DNA of 64,000 nt from Accumulibacter sp. (GTDB lineage: Bacteria; Pseudomonadota; Gammaproteobacteria; Burkholderiales; Rhodocyclaceae). Below the pieces are notes generated by a model. That model worked only from the letters and a program-made list of their open reading frames with translations, ran no database searches and was not told the DNA's origin. Of this stretch, positions 46,408 to 55,261 are shown piece after piece (position 1 is the stretch's first letter; each line of letters opens with the position of its first letter). The translations under genes and the position numbers were made by a program. The stretch lies in the NCBI GenBank assembly GCA_031257115.1, contig JAIRPF010000075.1, positions 42,080 to 106,079 on the forward strand. The letters are read 5' to 3'.

Positions 46408-47615
46408 AGTGTGTCGAGCTTTTCGCGGGTGCTGGTGGACTCGCGATGGGTGTTCATCTAGCCGGATTTCAACCGAGAGCAGTGGTTGAATGGAATCGCT
46501 GGGCCTGTGACACTATACGCGAGAATGGCGCGAGAGGTTATCCACTCGTCGCCGGATGGAATGTGAGCGAAGGAGATGTGCGCGAATTCGATTGGGAAAG
46601 CGTTGGTGATATTGATCTCGTCGCTGGAGGCCCGCCTTGCCAACCATTCTCCGTGGGAGGCAAGCATCGGGCGCATGACGACTGTCGTGATATGTTTCCG
46701 GCCACCGTGGACGTCATTCGGCGATTGCGCCCGCGCGCGTTCATTATCGAAAATGTCAAGGGACTCGCGCGATCAAAATTTGCCAACTACTATCAATACA
46801 TTCTCCTGCGTTTGACATTTCCCGAAATTGGAATCCGTCCAGATGAGGACTGGCATGGTCATTTGTTGCGCCTACAGGTGGAAAAAGCATCGGGCAAGGA
46901 GATTGGCAAAGGACTGACTTATAACGTCGTGCCAACGCTGGTAAACGCGGCCAATTACGGCATACCGCAAAAGCGGGAACGCATATTCATCGTCGGTTTC
47001 CGCTCGGATATTGGCGTGCGATGGTCGTTTCCAAAAGCGACGCATGGCCTCGAAGCCTTGCTTCGTACCCAATGGCTGACGGGATGTTATTGGGAACGTC
47101 ATGGCATTGCCCGCCGCTCCCGTCCACCGGTGAGCATACCCGCGAAGATTTCATGCTCGTTACGGAACGATCTGCCTGGAGACATGCAGCCTTGGCTTAC
47201 GGTGCGTGATGCCTTGGCCGGCTTGCCCGCCCCCGAATCCAGCGAGGCAAGGCTATTTTTGAATCATGAATTCCAGGCTGGAGCCAAGCCATATCCAGGA
47301 CATACCGGTAGTTCGCTTGATCTTCCGGCCAAAACGCTAAAAGCAGGCGATCATGGAGTTCCGGGGGGCGAAAATATGCTAATCCGTGATGACGGAACGA
47401 TGCGCTATTTCACCGTCCGTGAAGCGGCACGCATTCAGACTTTTCCAGACGGTTATTGCTTTCATGGCTCATGGACGGAAACAATGCGGCAACTTGGCAA
47501 CGCCGTTCCAGTCAGGCTTGGGCGTATCGTGGCATCAAGCGTGGCAGAGGGTCTCGTCAATGCGGAGGCGATGAAAATTTTGCGTGCCAAAGGGCAAGCC
47601 AGGTTCGTGGCATGA
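46404..47615 (+). CDS. C5-cytosine DNA methyltransferase
   Basis: 403 residues with the ordered motifs of 5-methylcytosine methylases: I VELFAGAGGLAMGVHLAGF, IV GGPPCQPFSVGGK with catalytic Cys79, VI IIENVKGL (residues 114-120), VIII QKRERIFIVGFR, a target-recognition region of about 150 residues, IX/X RYFTVREAARIQTFPDGY and QLGNAVPVRLGRIVASSVAEGL. It protects the host from the adjacent Eco29kI-like enzyme. By family, the target may be CCGCGG, but the target-recognition region was not compared with known ones. It overlaps vsr before it and the endonuclease gene after it by 4 bp each. Confidence 0.93.
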   Translation: MKCVELFAGAGGLAMGVHLAGFQPRAVVEWNRWACDTIRENGARGYPLVAGWNVSEGDVREFDWESVGDIDLVAGGPPCQPFSVGGKHRAHDDCRDMFPATVDVIRRLRPRAFIIENVKGLARSKFANYYQYILLRLTFPEIGIRPDEDWHGHLLRLQVEKASGKEIGKGLTYNVVPTLVNAANYGIPQKRERIFIVGFRSDIGVRWSFPKATHGLEALLRTQWLTGCYWERHGIARRSRPPVSIPAKISCSLRNDLPGDMQPWLTVRDALAGLPAPESSEARLFLNHEFQAGAKPYPGHTGSSLDLPAKTLKAGDHGVPGGENMLIRDDGTMRYFTVREAARIQTFPDGYCFHGSWTETMRQLGNAVPVRLGRIVASSVAEGLVNAEAMKILRAKGQARFVA

Positions 47616-48259
47616 GTGCGAAAATCATTCCTTTCAATCCTCTCGATAAAGATAACCTTGGCGCCAGTATCGCCATCGCGATGCTGTCGGGCAAGGTTCA
47701 TCCACTCGGCGATCTGACGAAATTCGGTGGCGCCGGCATTTATGCTCTTTATTACAATGGAGCATTCCCGGCGTACCAAGAAATCGCCCAAAGGAACACT
47801 AATGGACGATTCACGGTACCTATATATGTTGGCAAGGCCGTTCCTGCGGGCGCGCGCAAAGGAGGCGGAATGGCTGCCGGAACGATTGGATATCCCCTGT
47901 TCAATCGTTTGTCGGAACACGCTGAAAGCATTCGTTCAGCAGTGAACCTGAACATTGAGGATTTTGTCTGCCGCTATCTGGTCGTCGAGGATATTTGGAT
48001 TCCCCTTGGCGAATCATTGTTGATTGCTCGTTTCTCGCCGGTGTGGAATTCGCTGATAGACGGTTTTGGAAATCACGATCCAGGCAAAGGACGATATGGA
48101 GGTATGCGTTCTCGGTGGGATGATCTTCACCCAGGAAGGGAATGGGCCGCGAAATGCCAAGATCGCCAAGAAAGCGCCAAGGATATTGAATCGGATGTAA
48201 AGACTTATTTGCGCGATTTTCCGTTTCCACAAGCCGATTGGTTCAATCTTCCCGAATAA
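47612..48259 (+). CDS. Eco29kI-family GIY-YIG restriction endonuclease
   Basis: 215 residues. The GIY-YIG catalytic set is complete and spaced as in R.Eco29kI: GAGIYALYY (Tyr44), PIYVGKA (Tyr72), FNRLSEHAESI (Arg99, His103), WIPLGESLLI (Glu134) and PVWNSLIDGFGNHDPGKGR (Asn146). DLHPGREWA near the C-terminus is also family-typical. R.Eco29kI cuts CCGCGG; whether this enzyme does is not shown. ATG 47612 overlaps the methylase stop. It ends 32 bp before the permease gene of the exporter, closing the inserted cassette. Confidence 0.92.
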   Translation: MSAKIIPFNPLDKDNLGASIAIAMLSGKVHPLGDLTKFGGAGIYALYYNGAFPAYQEIAQRNTNGRFTVPIYVGKAVPAGARKGGGMAAGTIGYPLFNRLSEHAESIRSAVNLNIEDFVCRYLVVEDIWIPLGESLLIARFSPVWNSLIDGFGNHDPGKGRYGGMRSRWDDLHPGREWAAKCQDRQESAKDIESDVKTYLRDFPFPQADWFNLPE

Positions 48260-48291
48260 TTCTGAATAATGGCATCTTCTGTCCTCTAAAA

Positions 48292-49503
48292 ATGCTCCTC
48301 AACGCCCTCCTCCTTGCCCTGCGCGCGATCCGGCGCAATCTGATGCGTTCTTTTCTCACCGTGCTCGGCGTGGTCATCGGCGTCGCGGCGGTGATTACGA
48401 TGGTCACGCTCGGCAACGGCGCGACGCGCATGGTCTCCGACCAGATTTCCAGCCTCGGCAGCAATCTCCTGATCCTGCGCCCCGGCCAGCACCTCGGCCC
48501 GGGCCGTGACAGCGCCGGCGCGCCGAATTTCAAGCTGGCCGACGTCGAGGCCTTGCAGACCCAGATTCCGGCATTGAAGGCCGTCGCACCGGTGGTCGGC
48601 GCCAGGGTCACGCTGGTGGCCGGCAACCAGAACTGGCAATCGCAGATCAACGGCACCAGCAACGCCTATCTGGTCGCCGGCAACTGGCGGATCGCTTCCG
48701 GGCGGGAGTTCTACGAGGACGAGGAAGCCGCCGGCAAGGCGGTGTGCATCATCGGCGACACGGTGAGGAAACAGCTTTTTGCCCGCGTCTCGTCGATCGG
48801 CGACGAATTGCGCGTGAAGAATTTCTCCTGCGAGGTCGTCGGCGTCCTGCAAGGCAAGGGACAGGGCGCGATGGGCATGGATCAGGACGACGTGGTGCTG
48901 ATGCCGATCCGCACCGCCCAGCGGCGCTTGACCGGCAACGTCACCGACGTATCGACGCTGATGCTGTCGATGCGCGACGGCGTCGACGCAAGCCCGGTCA
49001 TGGAGCAAATCCGCCGGCTGATGCGCGAGCGGCGCAAACTTCCGGAAAGCGCCGACGACGATTTCAACGTCATGGACACCAAACAGATCGCCGAAACGCT
49101 CTCCGGCACCGTGCGCACGCTGACCGGACTGCTCGGCGCGGTGGCGGCGGTGAGCCTGCTCGTCGGCGGCATCGGCATCATGAACATCATGCTCGTTTCC
49201 GTCACCGAGCGCACGCGCGAGATCGGCATCCGCCTGGCCATCGGCGCGCTGGAACGCGAAGTGCTGCTGCAATTCCTGATCGAGGCGGTGGCGCTCTCGG
49301 CGCTTGGCGGCCTGGCCGGCATCGCGCTGGCGTTCTTCGTCTGCCTCGGCCTCACGGCGCTGATGCAGATGCCTTTCCTGTTCAACCCCGGCATCAATCT
49401 GCTGTCGTTCTTTTTCTCCGGCGCGATCGGCATCGTCTTCGGCTACATGCCCGCCCGCCGCGCGGCCAGCCTCGATCCTATCGTCGCGCTGCGCTTCGAG
49501 TGA
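48292..49503 (+). CDS. macB: MacB-type ABC transporter permease
   Basis: 403 residues. An N-terminal membrane helix after AIRRNLMRSFLTVLGVVIGVAAVITMVTLGNG, a MacB periplasmic core domain (residues about 45-245), and three C-terminal helices in the FtsX-like domain (GLLGAVAAVSLLVGGIGIMNIMLVSVTERTREIGIRLAIGA). It couples ATP hydrolysis by the 45241-45942 subunit to transport through the MacA/NodT assembly. It has no good ribosome site of its own (CTTCTGTCCTCTAAAA before ATG), suggesting that it was originally translated next to the ATPase. A 7-bp direct repeat GAATAAT occurs at the cassette edge (48254-48270). Confidence 0.9.
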   Translation: MLLNALLLALRAIRRNLMRSFLTVLGVVIGVAAVITMVTLGNGATRMVSDQISSLGSNLLILRPGQHLGPGRDSAGAPNFKLADVEALQTQIPALKAVAPVVGARVTLVAGNQNWQSQINGTSNAYLVAGNWRIASGREFYEDEEAAGKAVCIIGDTVRKQLFARVSSIGDELRVKNFSCEVVGVLQGKGQGAMGMDQDDVVLMPIRTAQRRLTGNVTDVSTLMLSMRDGVDASPVMEQIRRLMRERRKLPESADDDFNVMDTKQIAETLSGTVRTLTGLLGAVAAVSLLVGGIGIMNIMLVSVTERTREIGIRLAIGALEREVLLQFLIEAVALSALGGLAGIALAFFVCLGLTALMQMPFLFNPGINLLSFFFSGAIGIVFGYMPARRAASLDPIVALRFE

Positions 49504-49575
49504 TGCCCATATTTTTAGAATGTTTCCAATTTAACTTCGTACACCACGAAAGCCGAAAAGGCGTTCAATATGTCG

Positions 49576-49609
49576 CGGGGGCGAACGGAGCCGCGCCCCC
49601 GTGACTTTT
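49576..49609. terminator. GC-rich hairpin after the exporter operon
   Basis: CGGGGGCG...CGCCCCCG with a 10-base loop, followed after 4 bases by TTTT. It lies between convergent genes. The T run is short, so termination strength is uncertain. Confidence 0.5.
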
Positions 49610-49679
49610 CCGCAAAAAGATTTTCTCCGTGCCTTGCGCGGCCCATCGAGGCCGCGTTACGGAAGGCGTGAGGGGCTTT

Positions 49680-50330
49680 CTATTTCCTGGTCATGGGATT
49701 TGGAACGATTTCCACATCCCGTTCGTTTATGAAAACTTCATCTGAAAACCTCCCGTAATCCCCTTCCACTTCGTCATAAGAGCCGTACAATTCATACCAA
49801 TTCGAGCCATCCTGGCCGCGTTTCTTCGCGCCACGGAGAATCCAGCCTTTTCTTGCCTCTTCCGAAATTCCTGAATTGGCGGCGTCCGGTTTGTCTCGAA
49901 GAACGGCGTCGTCCCGGACGACTTTCAGCCAGACATTGACATCTTGCGGTTCTGCCGGCTTTTGGCTCGTATCCAAACCCAGGGTATCAGCTTCCAATCT
50001 GAAACGGCAACTTTCCGGAAGGTAATTAAACGGTAAAGTACTCTTACATTTCCAGCTTATGAGACCAGAAGCGTCTTTAACAGGAATCAGCAATATTTGC
50101 TTACCCTCTCCGACCTTGTCATTGAAGGTAATGACAATAACACATCGTTTGCCAACCTCTATGCTTTTAACGCCTTCTCCTTTGATGGAGCCGGGAGAGG
50201 CAATACCGGCTTCGTCGTTGTTTTCCGGACACCTGTCGTTGGATACGTAGTACTCAGTAACAGCGGTTTTTGCGCCTCCGGCGAGCGATAATCCTTCGAC
50301 AACATGCTTCCTGATTGTGTATTCATCAAA
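49680..50330 (-). pseudogene. Pilin-like plus SH3-like fragment without an N-terminus
   Basis: An open frame of 216 codons that begins right after TAA (50331-50333) with no usable start codon before a TTG at 50093. The first part (DEYTIRKHVVEGLSLAGGAKTAVTEYYVSN...SGLISWKCKSTLPFNYLPESCR) matches type IV pilin PilA after its N-terminal helix, including the Cys pair; the prepilin leader and hydrophobic helix are missing. The second part (VNVWLKVVRDDAVLRDKPD...WYELYG...ERDVEIVPNP) resembles a bacterial SH3 domain. In some relatives, as I recall, a zinc-ribbon membrane segment and a pilin domain form one protein, and the gene upstream (50361-51041) is such a zinc-ribbon protein, so this may be its detached C-terminal half. 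Confidence 0.55.
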
Positions 50331-50360
50331 TTACCGTGTGAGTGCTTGTTGTTCGGTTTT

Positions 50361-51041
50361 CTATTTTTTCGTGGCCCTGCGGCTTCCATTTGGCAATTTC
50401 GATGCGGCGATTTCCCTCGTTAGCGTGTCCAACGTCACGTCATGCAATCTCTGCATCATATTCAGAACTAATCGGCTATACAGTAATTTCGCCTCGCTGC
50501 TGTCGAGCCGGTTGTAGTCGGTTTTCTTCAGGAGGATTTCCAGGTGTTCCCGTGGGTCATTCGTCTTGAAAAATGACACGAGGCAATCTTTAAGACCATC
50601 GGTGGCCTCGTCCGGTACCAGTCCATACTGATTGACGCACGAATTGAACGCGGCGGTGGGATCCCGCGCGTCCGGGCCGAAGGAACCCATGATCGCCCAC
50701 GCCAGCCACGCCAGACACCAAACGATGAGAAATATCTTCGCGCCCAAACCGTAACTCCGCAGTTCTCCCTTCCTTTCGTAGTAGACCGTGCCGGTGAACA
50801 GGATGAACAGCAGGCCCGGCGAGAAAATGAGGGCGCACAGAATGGCGAACCAATTCCTCCGATACCAGGGCACTTCGGCATACGTGGCGTAACGCGCCTT
50901 GCTCTTGACGGCGGTGGGCGCGCTGTCTTGTACGGTGTTCGCGCTTTGTTGCGCCGCGCCCTGCGGCGCGCCGCAGCCGGGGCAAAAAGACGCGGCTTCG
51001 TCGATTTCTTTTCCACAGCCTCGGCAATAAACAGTGGGCAT
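50361..51041 (-). CDS. Zinc-ribbon membrane protein, 226 aa
   Basis: From ATG 51041 with GGGAGA upstream. An N-terminal zinc ribbon (YCRGCGKEIDEAASFCPGCGAPQ, four Cys), a linker, then PWYRRNWFAILCALIFSPGLLFILFTGTVYYERKGELRSYGLGAKIFLIVWCLAWLAWAIMG with two membrane helices (residues about 70-125), and a C-terminal helical domain (residues about 135-226) with two Cys. This N-terminal arrangement is found in betaproteobacterial proteins that carry a pilin-like domain after the membrane part; here a different C-terminal domain follows, and the pilin piece lies separately downstream. Function unknown. Confidence 0.65.
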   Translation of the reverse strand: MPTVYCRGCGKEIDEAASFCPGCGAPQGAAQQSANTVQDSAPTAVKSKARYATYAEVPWYRRNWFAILCALIFSPGLLFILFTGTVYYERKGELRSYGLGAKIFLIVWCLAWLAWAIMGSFGPDARDPTAAFNSCVNQYGLVPDEATDGLKDCLVSFFKTNDPREHLEILLKKTDYNRLDSSEAKLLYSRLVLNMMQRLHDVTLDTLTREIAASKLPNGSRRATKK

Positions 51042-51098
51042 GATTCTCCCTTTCAATAAAAAAATGATTTCGATGAATGCCGGACATGCCGGATCGCA

Positions 51099-51584
51099 TT
51101 ACGGCCATGCTTCCGGCGTTTTGTCGTAACTCACGTACAGCGGATGCCTTGGCGTTCCGTTTTTGTTGAACGACAGCGCGCGCGGCTCGACGCCCGCGCC
51201 GCGCAGCAGGGCAAGGACGGCGGCATCGCGGCCTTGCCATTTGCCCGCCCGGCCCCACGCGCAGATCACGATGCCGGCATTGGCGACGGCCTCCAGAATG
51301 GCCGCGTCGTTGCCCGGGCCAACCGGATCGGGGTGTCGAAACAGTTTTGCGGGATCGGCCGAGCGCAGCGCGAACAGGTTGGCGACGATGAGGCCGCCAT
51401 GCCCCATTTTTCGCCCCCGGCGTTCGCAACGATCGATGGTGGGATCGTTTTTAACCGCGTCCGCCGTCGATGGGTTCAGCATGATGAATACGGCGGGCGG
51501 GGCGTCGCCCCAGACGCGCGATAGAAGATAGCGATATGTTCCACAGGTCGAAATGCGCGCATTGCTTTCCAGATAGGGGTTCAT
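51099..51584 (-). CDS. DUF1643 domain protein
   Basis: 161 residues. RYLLSRVWGDAPPAVFIMLNPSTADAVKNDPTIDRCERRGRKMGHGGLIVANLFALRSADP and IVICAWGRAGKWQGRD are the hallmarks of DUF1643, a uracil-DNA-glycosylase-like fold family often found on mobile elements and near phage genes. AGAGGA precedes the ATG. No catalytic function has been assigned to the family as far as I know. It faces away from the XRE regulator at 52014. Confidence 0.8.
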   Translation of the reverse strand: MNPYLESNARISTCGTYRYLLSRVWGDAPPAVFIMLNPSTADAVKNDPTIDRCERRGRKMGHGGLIVANLFALRSADPAKLFRHPDPVGPGNDAAILEAVANAGIVICAWGRAGKWQGRDAAVLALLRGAGVEPRALSFNKNGTPRHPLYVSYDKTPEAWP

Positions 51585-51923
51585 GGCGTCCTCTCTATGT
51601 CATTGAGCCGAACCTTTACCGACTGTTGAAGGTCTATGGGGGTGGGTGAGACAAACTTCCTGGACGCGAATTTCGCGCATGGCGCCAGTCGGGCGCCCGT
51701 TCCCTGTAGGCAAGCGCCTTGTTGGAAAAAGCACGTGGTATTTCCTCCGGGCGTACCGGGTCGGCGCCTTTGCCGTCTTGGCCTTTGCTCCACTCGTATC
51801 CGCAAAGGAGAATCCCGCCTTTGTCATTGGAACCGGGGGAAAAGTCGAGACCAGATTCATGCGAGCTTGCTCCGCGAGTTTTCCGTCATTTTTCGATACT
51901 TGCTGATAAAAGTCAACATGATT

Positions 51924-51972
51924 TGTTGTTAGACAACATATTAGATTCTGTCACGATTTTCTTGCCGTGACA
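51924..51972. promoter_or_regulatory. Two palindromes upstream of the XRE gene
   Basis: TGTTG-TTAGA-CAACA at 51924-51938 and TGTCACG-N10-CGTGACA at 51949-51972 lie 41-90 bp upstream of the XRE start. Either could be its operator. The rest of the gap 51585-52013 has frames on both strands but nothing recognisable. Confidence 0.5.
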
Positions 51973-52013
51973 AACATTTCCGTTACTTTCAAAGACACGG
52001 AAATAGTCAGACA

Positions 52014-52361
52014 ATGCAGCCGGAATTACCTTTGAAGCGGCGGTTGGGTGCGCGCATTGCCGCGCGGCGCAAGGCGCTGGGATGGACGCAGTCCGACTTG
52101 GCCGAGCACGTCGGCGTAGACACGGAAACCATTTCCCGTTTTGAGCGCGGGGCGGCCCTGCCGTCGCTGGTCACGCTGGAAAAGTTGAGCGACGAGCTGC
52201 GTTCGGGATTGGGGGAACTGCTCGCGGAAACCTCGCGGCATCCCGATGACCAAGCGGCGATGTTGAGCGCGTGGCTGGCGAAATTGAAGGAGGCCGACCG
52301 CGGTTTCGTCATGGCGCAGATCAAGCAGACCTGCGACTATCTGTCAAAACAGACGGGTTGA
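52014..52361 (+). CDS. XRE-family transcriptional regulator
   Basis: 115 residues. Residues 8-65 (LKRRLGARIAARRKALGWTQSDLAEHVGVDTETISRFERGAALPSLVTLEKLSDEL) are a standard HTH_3 fold. The C-terminal half is helical and has no sensor domain. The regulatory targets are unknown; divergence from DUF1643 and palindromes in its leader suggest local control. A short gap (52362-52607) then leads to pta. Confidence 0.82.
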   Translation: MQPELPLKRRLGARIAARRKALGWTQSDLAEHVGVDTETISRFERGAALPSLVTLEKLSDELRSGLGELLAETSRHPDDQAAMLSAWLAKLKEADRGFVMAQIKQTCDYLSKQTG

Positions 52362-52607
52362 TTTCCGGGATCCGCGTCGGCCACCGCTGGAGGGCGACGC
52401 CGAAGAACACCGCCATCGGCGTTCTTTTTTTTGCCCGCCGCCGGCCGACAATCGATGCCGGCGGACGCCGCTGGCTATACAATGTGGAAATCCGGCATTG
52501 TCTCGCGGCCTGCCCGCGCCTTCGCGCAGCGAGCGCCCCGCGAGCCGATGGCCGGGAAGAACAACAACCAATAAAACCTCGCCGTTTACTTCAGGAGATT
52601 TACAGCA

Positions 52608-54668
52608 ATGAGCCAGTCTTTCACCCAGACCTTCCTCGTCGTCCCGGCCCGGCTGGGCGTCGGACTCACTTCCGTCACGCTGGGGATCGTGCGCGCCCTG
52701 CAACGTCATGGCGTCGACGCGCGTTTCGCCAAGCCGGTCGCGCAGGAAACCGGCGATACGTCGGTGCATTTCGCGCACGAGATATTCACGGCCGCCGTGC
52801 CCGAGGCCATTGCCCTGCGAAGCGTGGCGGAACGGATCGCCGCCAACCAGACCAACGAGCTGATGGAGGAAATCGTCACGCTGTGCATGAGCGCGGGCGA
52901 TGGCGCCGGCGTCCTGGTCGCCGAGGGCTTCCATACCGACCCGGCCCATCCGTTTACCTCGCAGCTCAACATCGACATGGCGCGCAGCCTCAAGGCCAAG
53001 GTGGTCATCATCGCCGATGCCCGCGTCCCGAACGCCGCGGAGGATCTGCGTTTCGCCGTCAGCCAGTACGTCAACGCGGGCTGCCAGGTCGCCGGCGCCA
53101 TTTTCAACATGGCCCCCGAAAACGGCGACCTCAAGGATCCGAAATACCGCCTCGGCAACGTCCCGCTGTGGGGCGTCGTCCGTGAAACGCCGCTTTTGCG
53201 GGCGCCGCGCGTGATCGACGTGGCCCGCCATCTGGACGCGGAAATCGTCCTCGCCGGCGAGATGGCCACCCGGCGCGTTTCCGACACCATCATCACCGCG
53301 CGTTCCGCCGTCAAGATCATTCCGCGCCTGCGTCCGGGAACGCTGGTCATCGCTTCCGGCGACCGCGACGACATCGTGATGGCGGTAGCGCTGGCCGCCA
53401 GCCGGGGCACTCCGCTCGCCGGCCTGCTGCTCACCCACAACAGCACGATCGCGCCCGGACTGATGTATCTGGCCGGGCCGGCATTGAACACCGGCCTGCC
53501 GATCCTGCGCACGCGGGGCGACAGTTTCGTCACCGCCCGGCTGATCGGCAAGATTCCGGGCGACGTGCCGAGCGACGATATCGAGCGCATCAATACCGTG
53601 CTCGACACCGTCGCCGAGCACCTCGACGTCGACGCGATCACCGGCTCCTTCCGCCTTCCGGAATCGGTCAAGCTGTCGCCGCCGGCTTTCCGCTACCAGC
53701 TCATCCAGAAGGCGCGCGCCGCGGGCAAGCGCATCGTGCTGCCGGAAGGCGACGAGCCGCGCACCGTGCGCGCCGCGGCGATCTGCGCCGAAAAGGCCAT
53801 CGCTCATTGCGTGCTGCTCGGCAAGCCCGAGGTCATCGAAGCCGTCGCCGTCGCGCAGGGCGTGACCCTGCCGGAAAAGAACCTGGAAATCGTCGATCCG
53901 GACAGCGTGCGCCAGAAATACGTCGCGCCGATGGTCGAATTGCGCAAATCCAAGGGTCTGACGCCCGAAATGGCGGCCGCCCAACTCGAAGACACGGTGG
54001 TGATTGGCACCATGATGCTCGCGGTGGGCGATGTCGACGGCCTCGTTTCCGGCGCGGTGCACACCACGGCCAACACCGTGCGTCCGGCCTTGCAGCTCAT
54101 CAAGACGGCGCCGGGTTCGTCGATCGTCTCGTCGGTTTTCTTCATGCTCATGCCCGATCAGGTGCTGGCCTATGCCGACTGCGCGATCAACCCCAACCCG
54201 ACGGCCGAGGAACTGGCGCAGATCGCTAGGCAGACTTCCGACAGCGCGGCGGCGTTCGGCATCGCCCCCAAGGTGGCGATGATCAGCTACAGCACCGGCA
54301 GTTCGGGTTCGGGCGAGGACGTCGAAAAAGTCCGCCAGGCCACGGAAATCGCCCACGCGCGCTTTCCCGATCTGGTTCTCGACGGCCCGATGCAGTACGA
54401 CGCCGCCTCGGTCTACGACGTCGGCCGGCAGAAAGCGCCGGACAGCCCGGTCGCCGGCCAGGCCACGGTATTCATTTTCCCCGACCTGAACACCGGCAAC
54501 ACGACATACAAGGCCGTGCAACGCAGCGCCAACGTGCTCTCCGTCGGCCCGATGCTGCAAGGGCTGCGCAAGCCGGTCAACGACCTCTCGCGCGGCGCGC
54601 TGGTCGACGACATCGTCTTCACCATCGCCCTCACCGCCATCCAGGCCGCCTCCACGCCGCAGGGCTGA
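52608..54668 (+). CDS. pta: Phosphate acetyltransferase, long form
   Basis: 686 residues. It interconverts acetyl-CoA and acetyl phosphate. Three domains are visible: an N-terminal BioD-like P-loop domain with an altered loop (VVPARLGVGLTSVTLGIVRAL, residues 10-30), a DRTGG domain (residues about 215-325) and the catalytic PTA/PTB domain (from about 360: RIVLPEGDEPRTVRAA...MISYSTGSSGSGEDVEKVRQAT...VFIFPDLNTGNTTYKAVQRSA...GPMLQGLRKPVNDLSRGA). AGGAGA lies before the ATG. The usual partner ackA is not adjacent in the window. Confidence 0.94.
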   Translation: MSQSFTQTFLVVPARLGVGLTSVTLGIVRALQRHGVDARFAKPVAQETGDTSVHFAHEIFTAAVPEAIALRSVAERIAANQTNELMEEIVTLCMSAGDGAGVLVAEGFHTDPAHPFTSQLNIDMARSLKAKVVIIADARVPNAAEDLRFAVSQYVNAGCQVAGAIFNMAPENGDLKDPKYRLGNVPLWGVVRETPLLRAPRVIDVARHLDAEIVLAGEMATRRVSDTIITARSAVKIIPRLRPGTLVIASGDRDDIVMAVALAASRGTPLAGLLLTHNSTIAPGLMYLAGPALNTGLPILRTRGDSFVTARLIGKIPGDVPSDDIERINTVLDTVAEHLDVDAITGSFRLPESVKLSPPAFRYQLIQKARAAGKRIVLPEGDEPRTVRAAAICAEKAIAHCVLLGKPEVIEAVAVAQGVTLPEKNLEIVDPDSVRQKYVAPMVELRKSKGLTPEMAAAQLEDTVVIGTMMLAVGDVDGLVSGAVHTTANTVRPALQLIKTAPGSSIVSSVFFMLMPDQVLAYADCAINPNPTAEELAQIARQTSDSAAAFGIAPKVAMISYSTGSSGSGEDVEKVRQATEIAHARFPDLVLDGPMQYDAASVYDVGRQKAPDSPVAGQATVFIFPDLNTGNTTYKAVQRSANVLSVGPMLQGLRKPVNDLSRGALVDDIVFTIALTAIQAASTPQG

Positions 54669-55261
54669 CGATTCCGGGAAAAGCGATCGACCACGGCGAG
54701 GAGCGAAAGAAAGAACCCGCCATGCCTTTGATCGCCGGTATCCAGGGCGACCGCCGGGAAACCGGCGGACTTCCCGGATACCGGCGGACAAGGGAATGAC
54801 GGAGGATTTTTCAGGATCGCGCTTCGCGCCGCGCTCGCCGTGGTCAAAAAATCCTTTCCTCCGCCTGCCGTGGTTTAGCGCATTTTCGAATCAAGTGCCG
54901 ACCATCCTCTTTCGTCATTTCCTTGATAAGCGGGAATCCGGTCGATTTGCAGACCGGCGACGTTGATTACGACCGTCATTCCCGCTTTCGCGGGAATGAC
55001 GGGAAAATGTAACAGTCATCTCCCGATCGAAATTGCTCCAGTCTCGATTCGCGTGAAACGCCCTGGATGGGCCTCCCTCAAGAGGGGGATGGCCCGCGGC
55101 GAGACCGCGGGCCGGGAGGAGTCAAGCAGTCTCAGGCGTTTGAATGCGGCAGGCCGGTCTGAGACATGGGGCACGGGCGCCCCGCCCGCGCTTCAATCCG
55201 TGCGTCCATTTGCATCGGAAAATTTCCGTCGTGTCCGTCGTATCCATCGCGCTCGTCGTGG
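54669..55261. repeat. Repeat mosaic between pta and xth
   Basis: No gene in 593 bp. Contains a CGACCACGGCGAGGAGCG unit (54689), TCGCCGTGGTCAAAAAA (54835), a degenerate CGTCATTTCCTTGATAAGCGGGAATCC hairpin (54913-54940), a full CGTCATTCCCGCTTTCGCGGGAATGACG palindrome (54974-55001), a CCTCCCTCAAGAGGGGGATGGCCCGCGGCGAGACCGCGGGCC element (55072-55124), and a GGGCACGGGCGCCCCGCCCGCG motif (55169). Confidence 0.7.

Noticed and set aside
45943..48291. Transposon or integron origin of the first R-M cassette
   Set aside because: No transposase, integrase, terminal inverted repeats or attC-like site was seen. Only a 7-bp GAATAAT direct repeat occurs at one edge, which is not a target duplication because both copies are on the same side.
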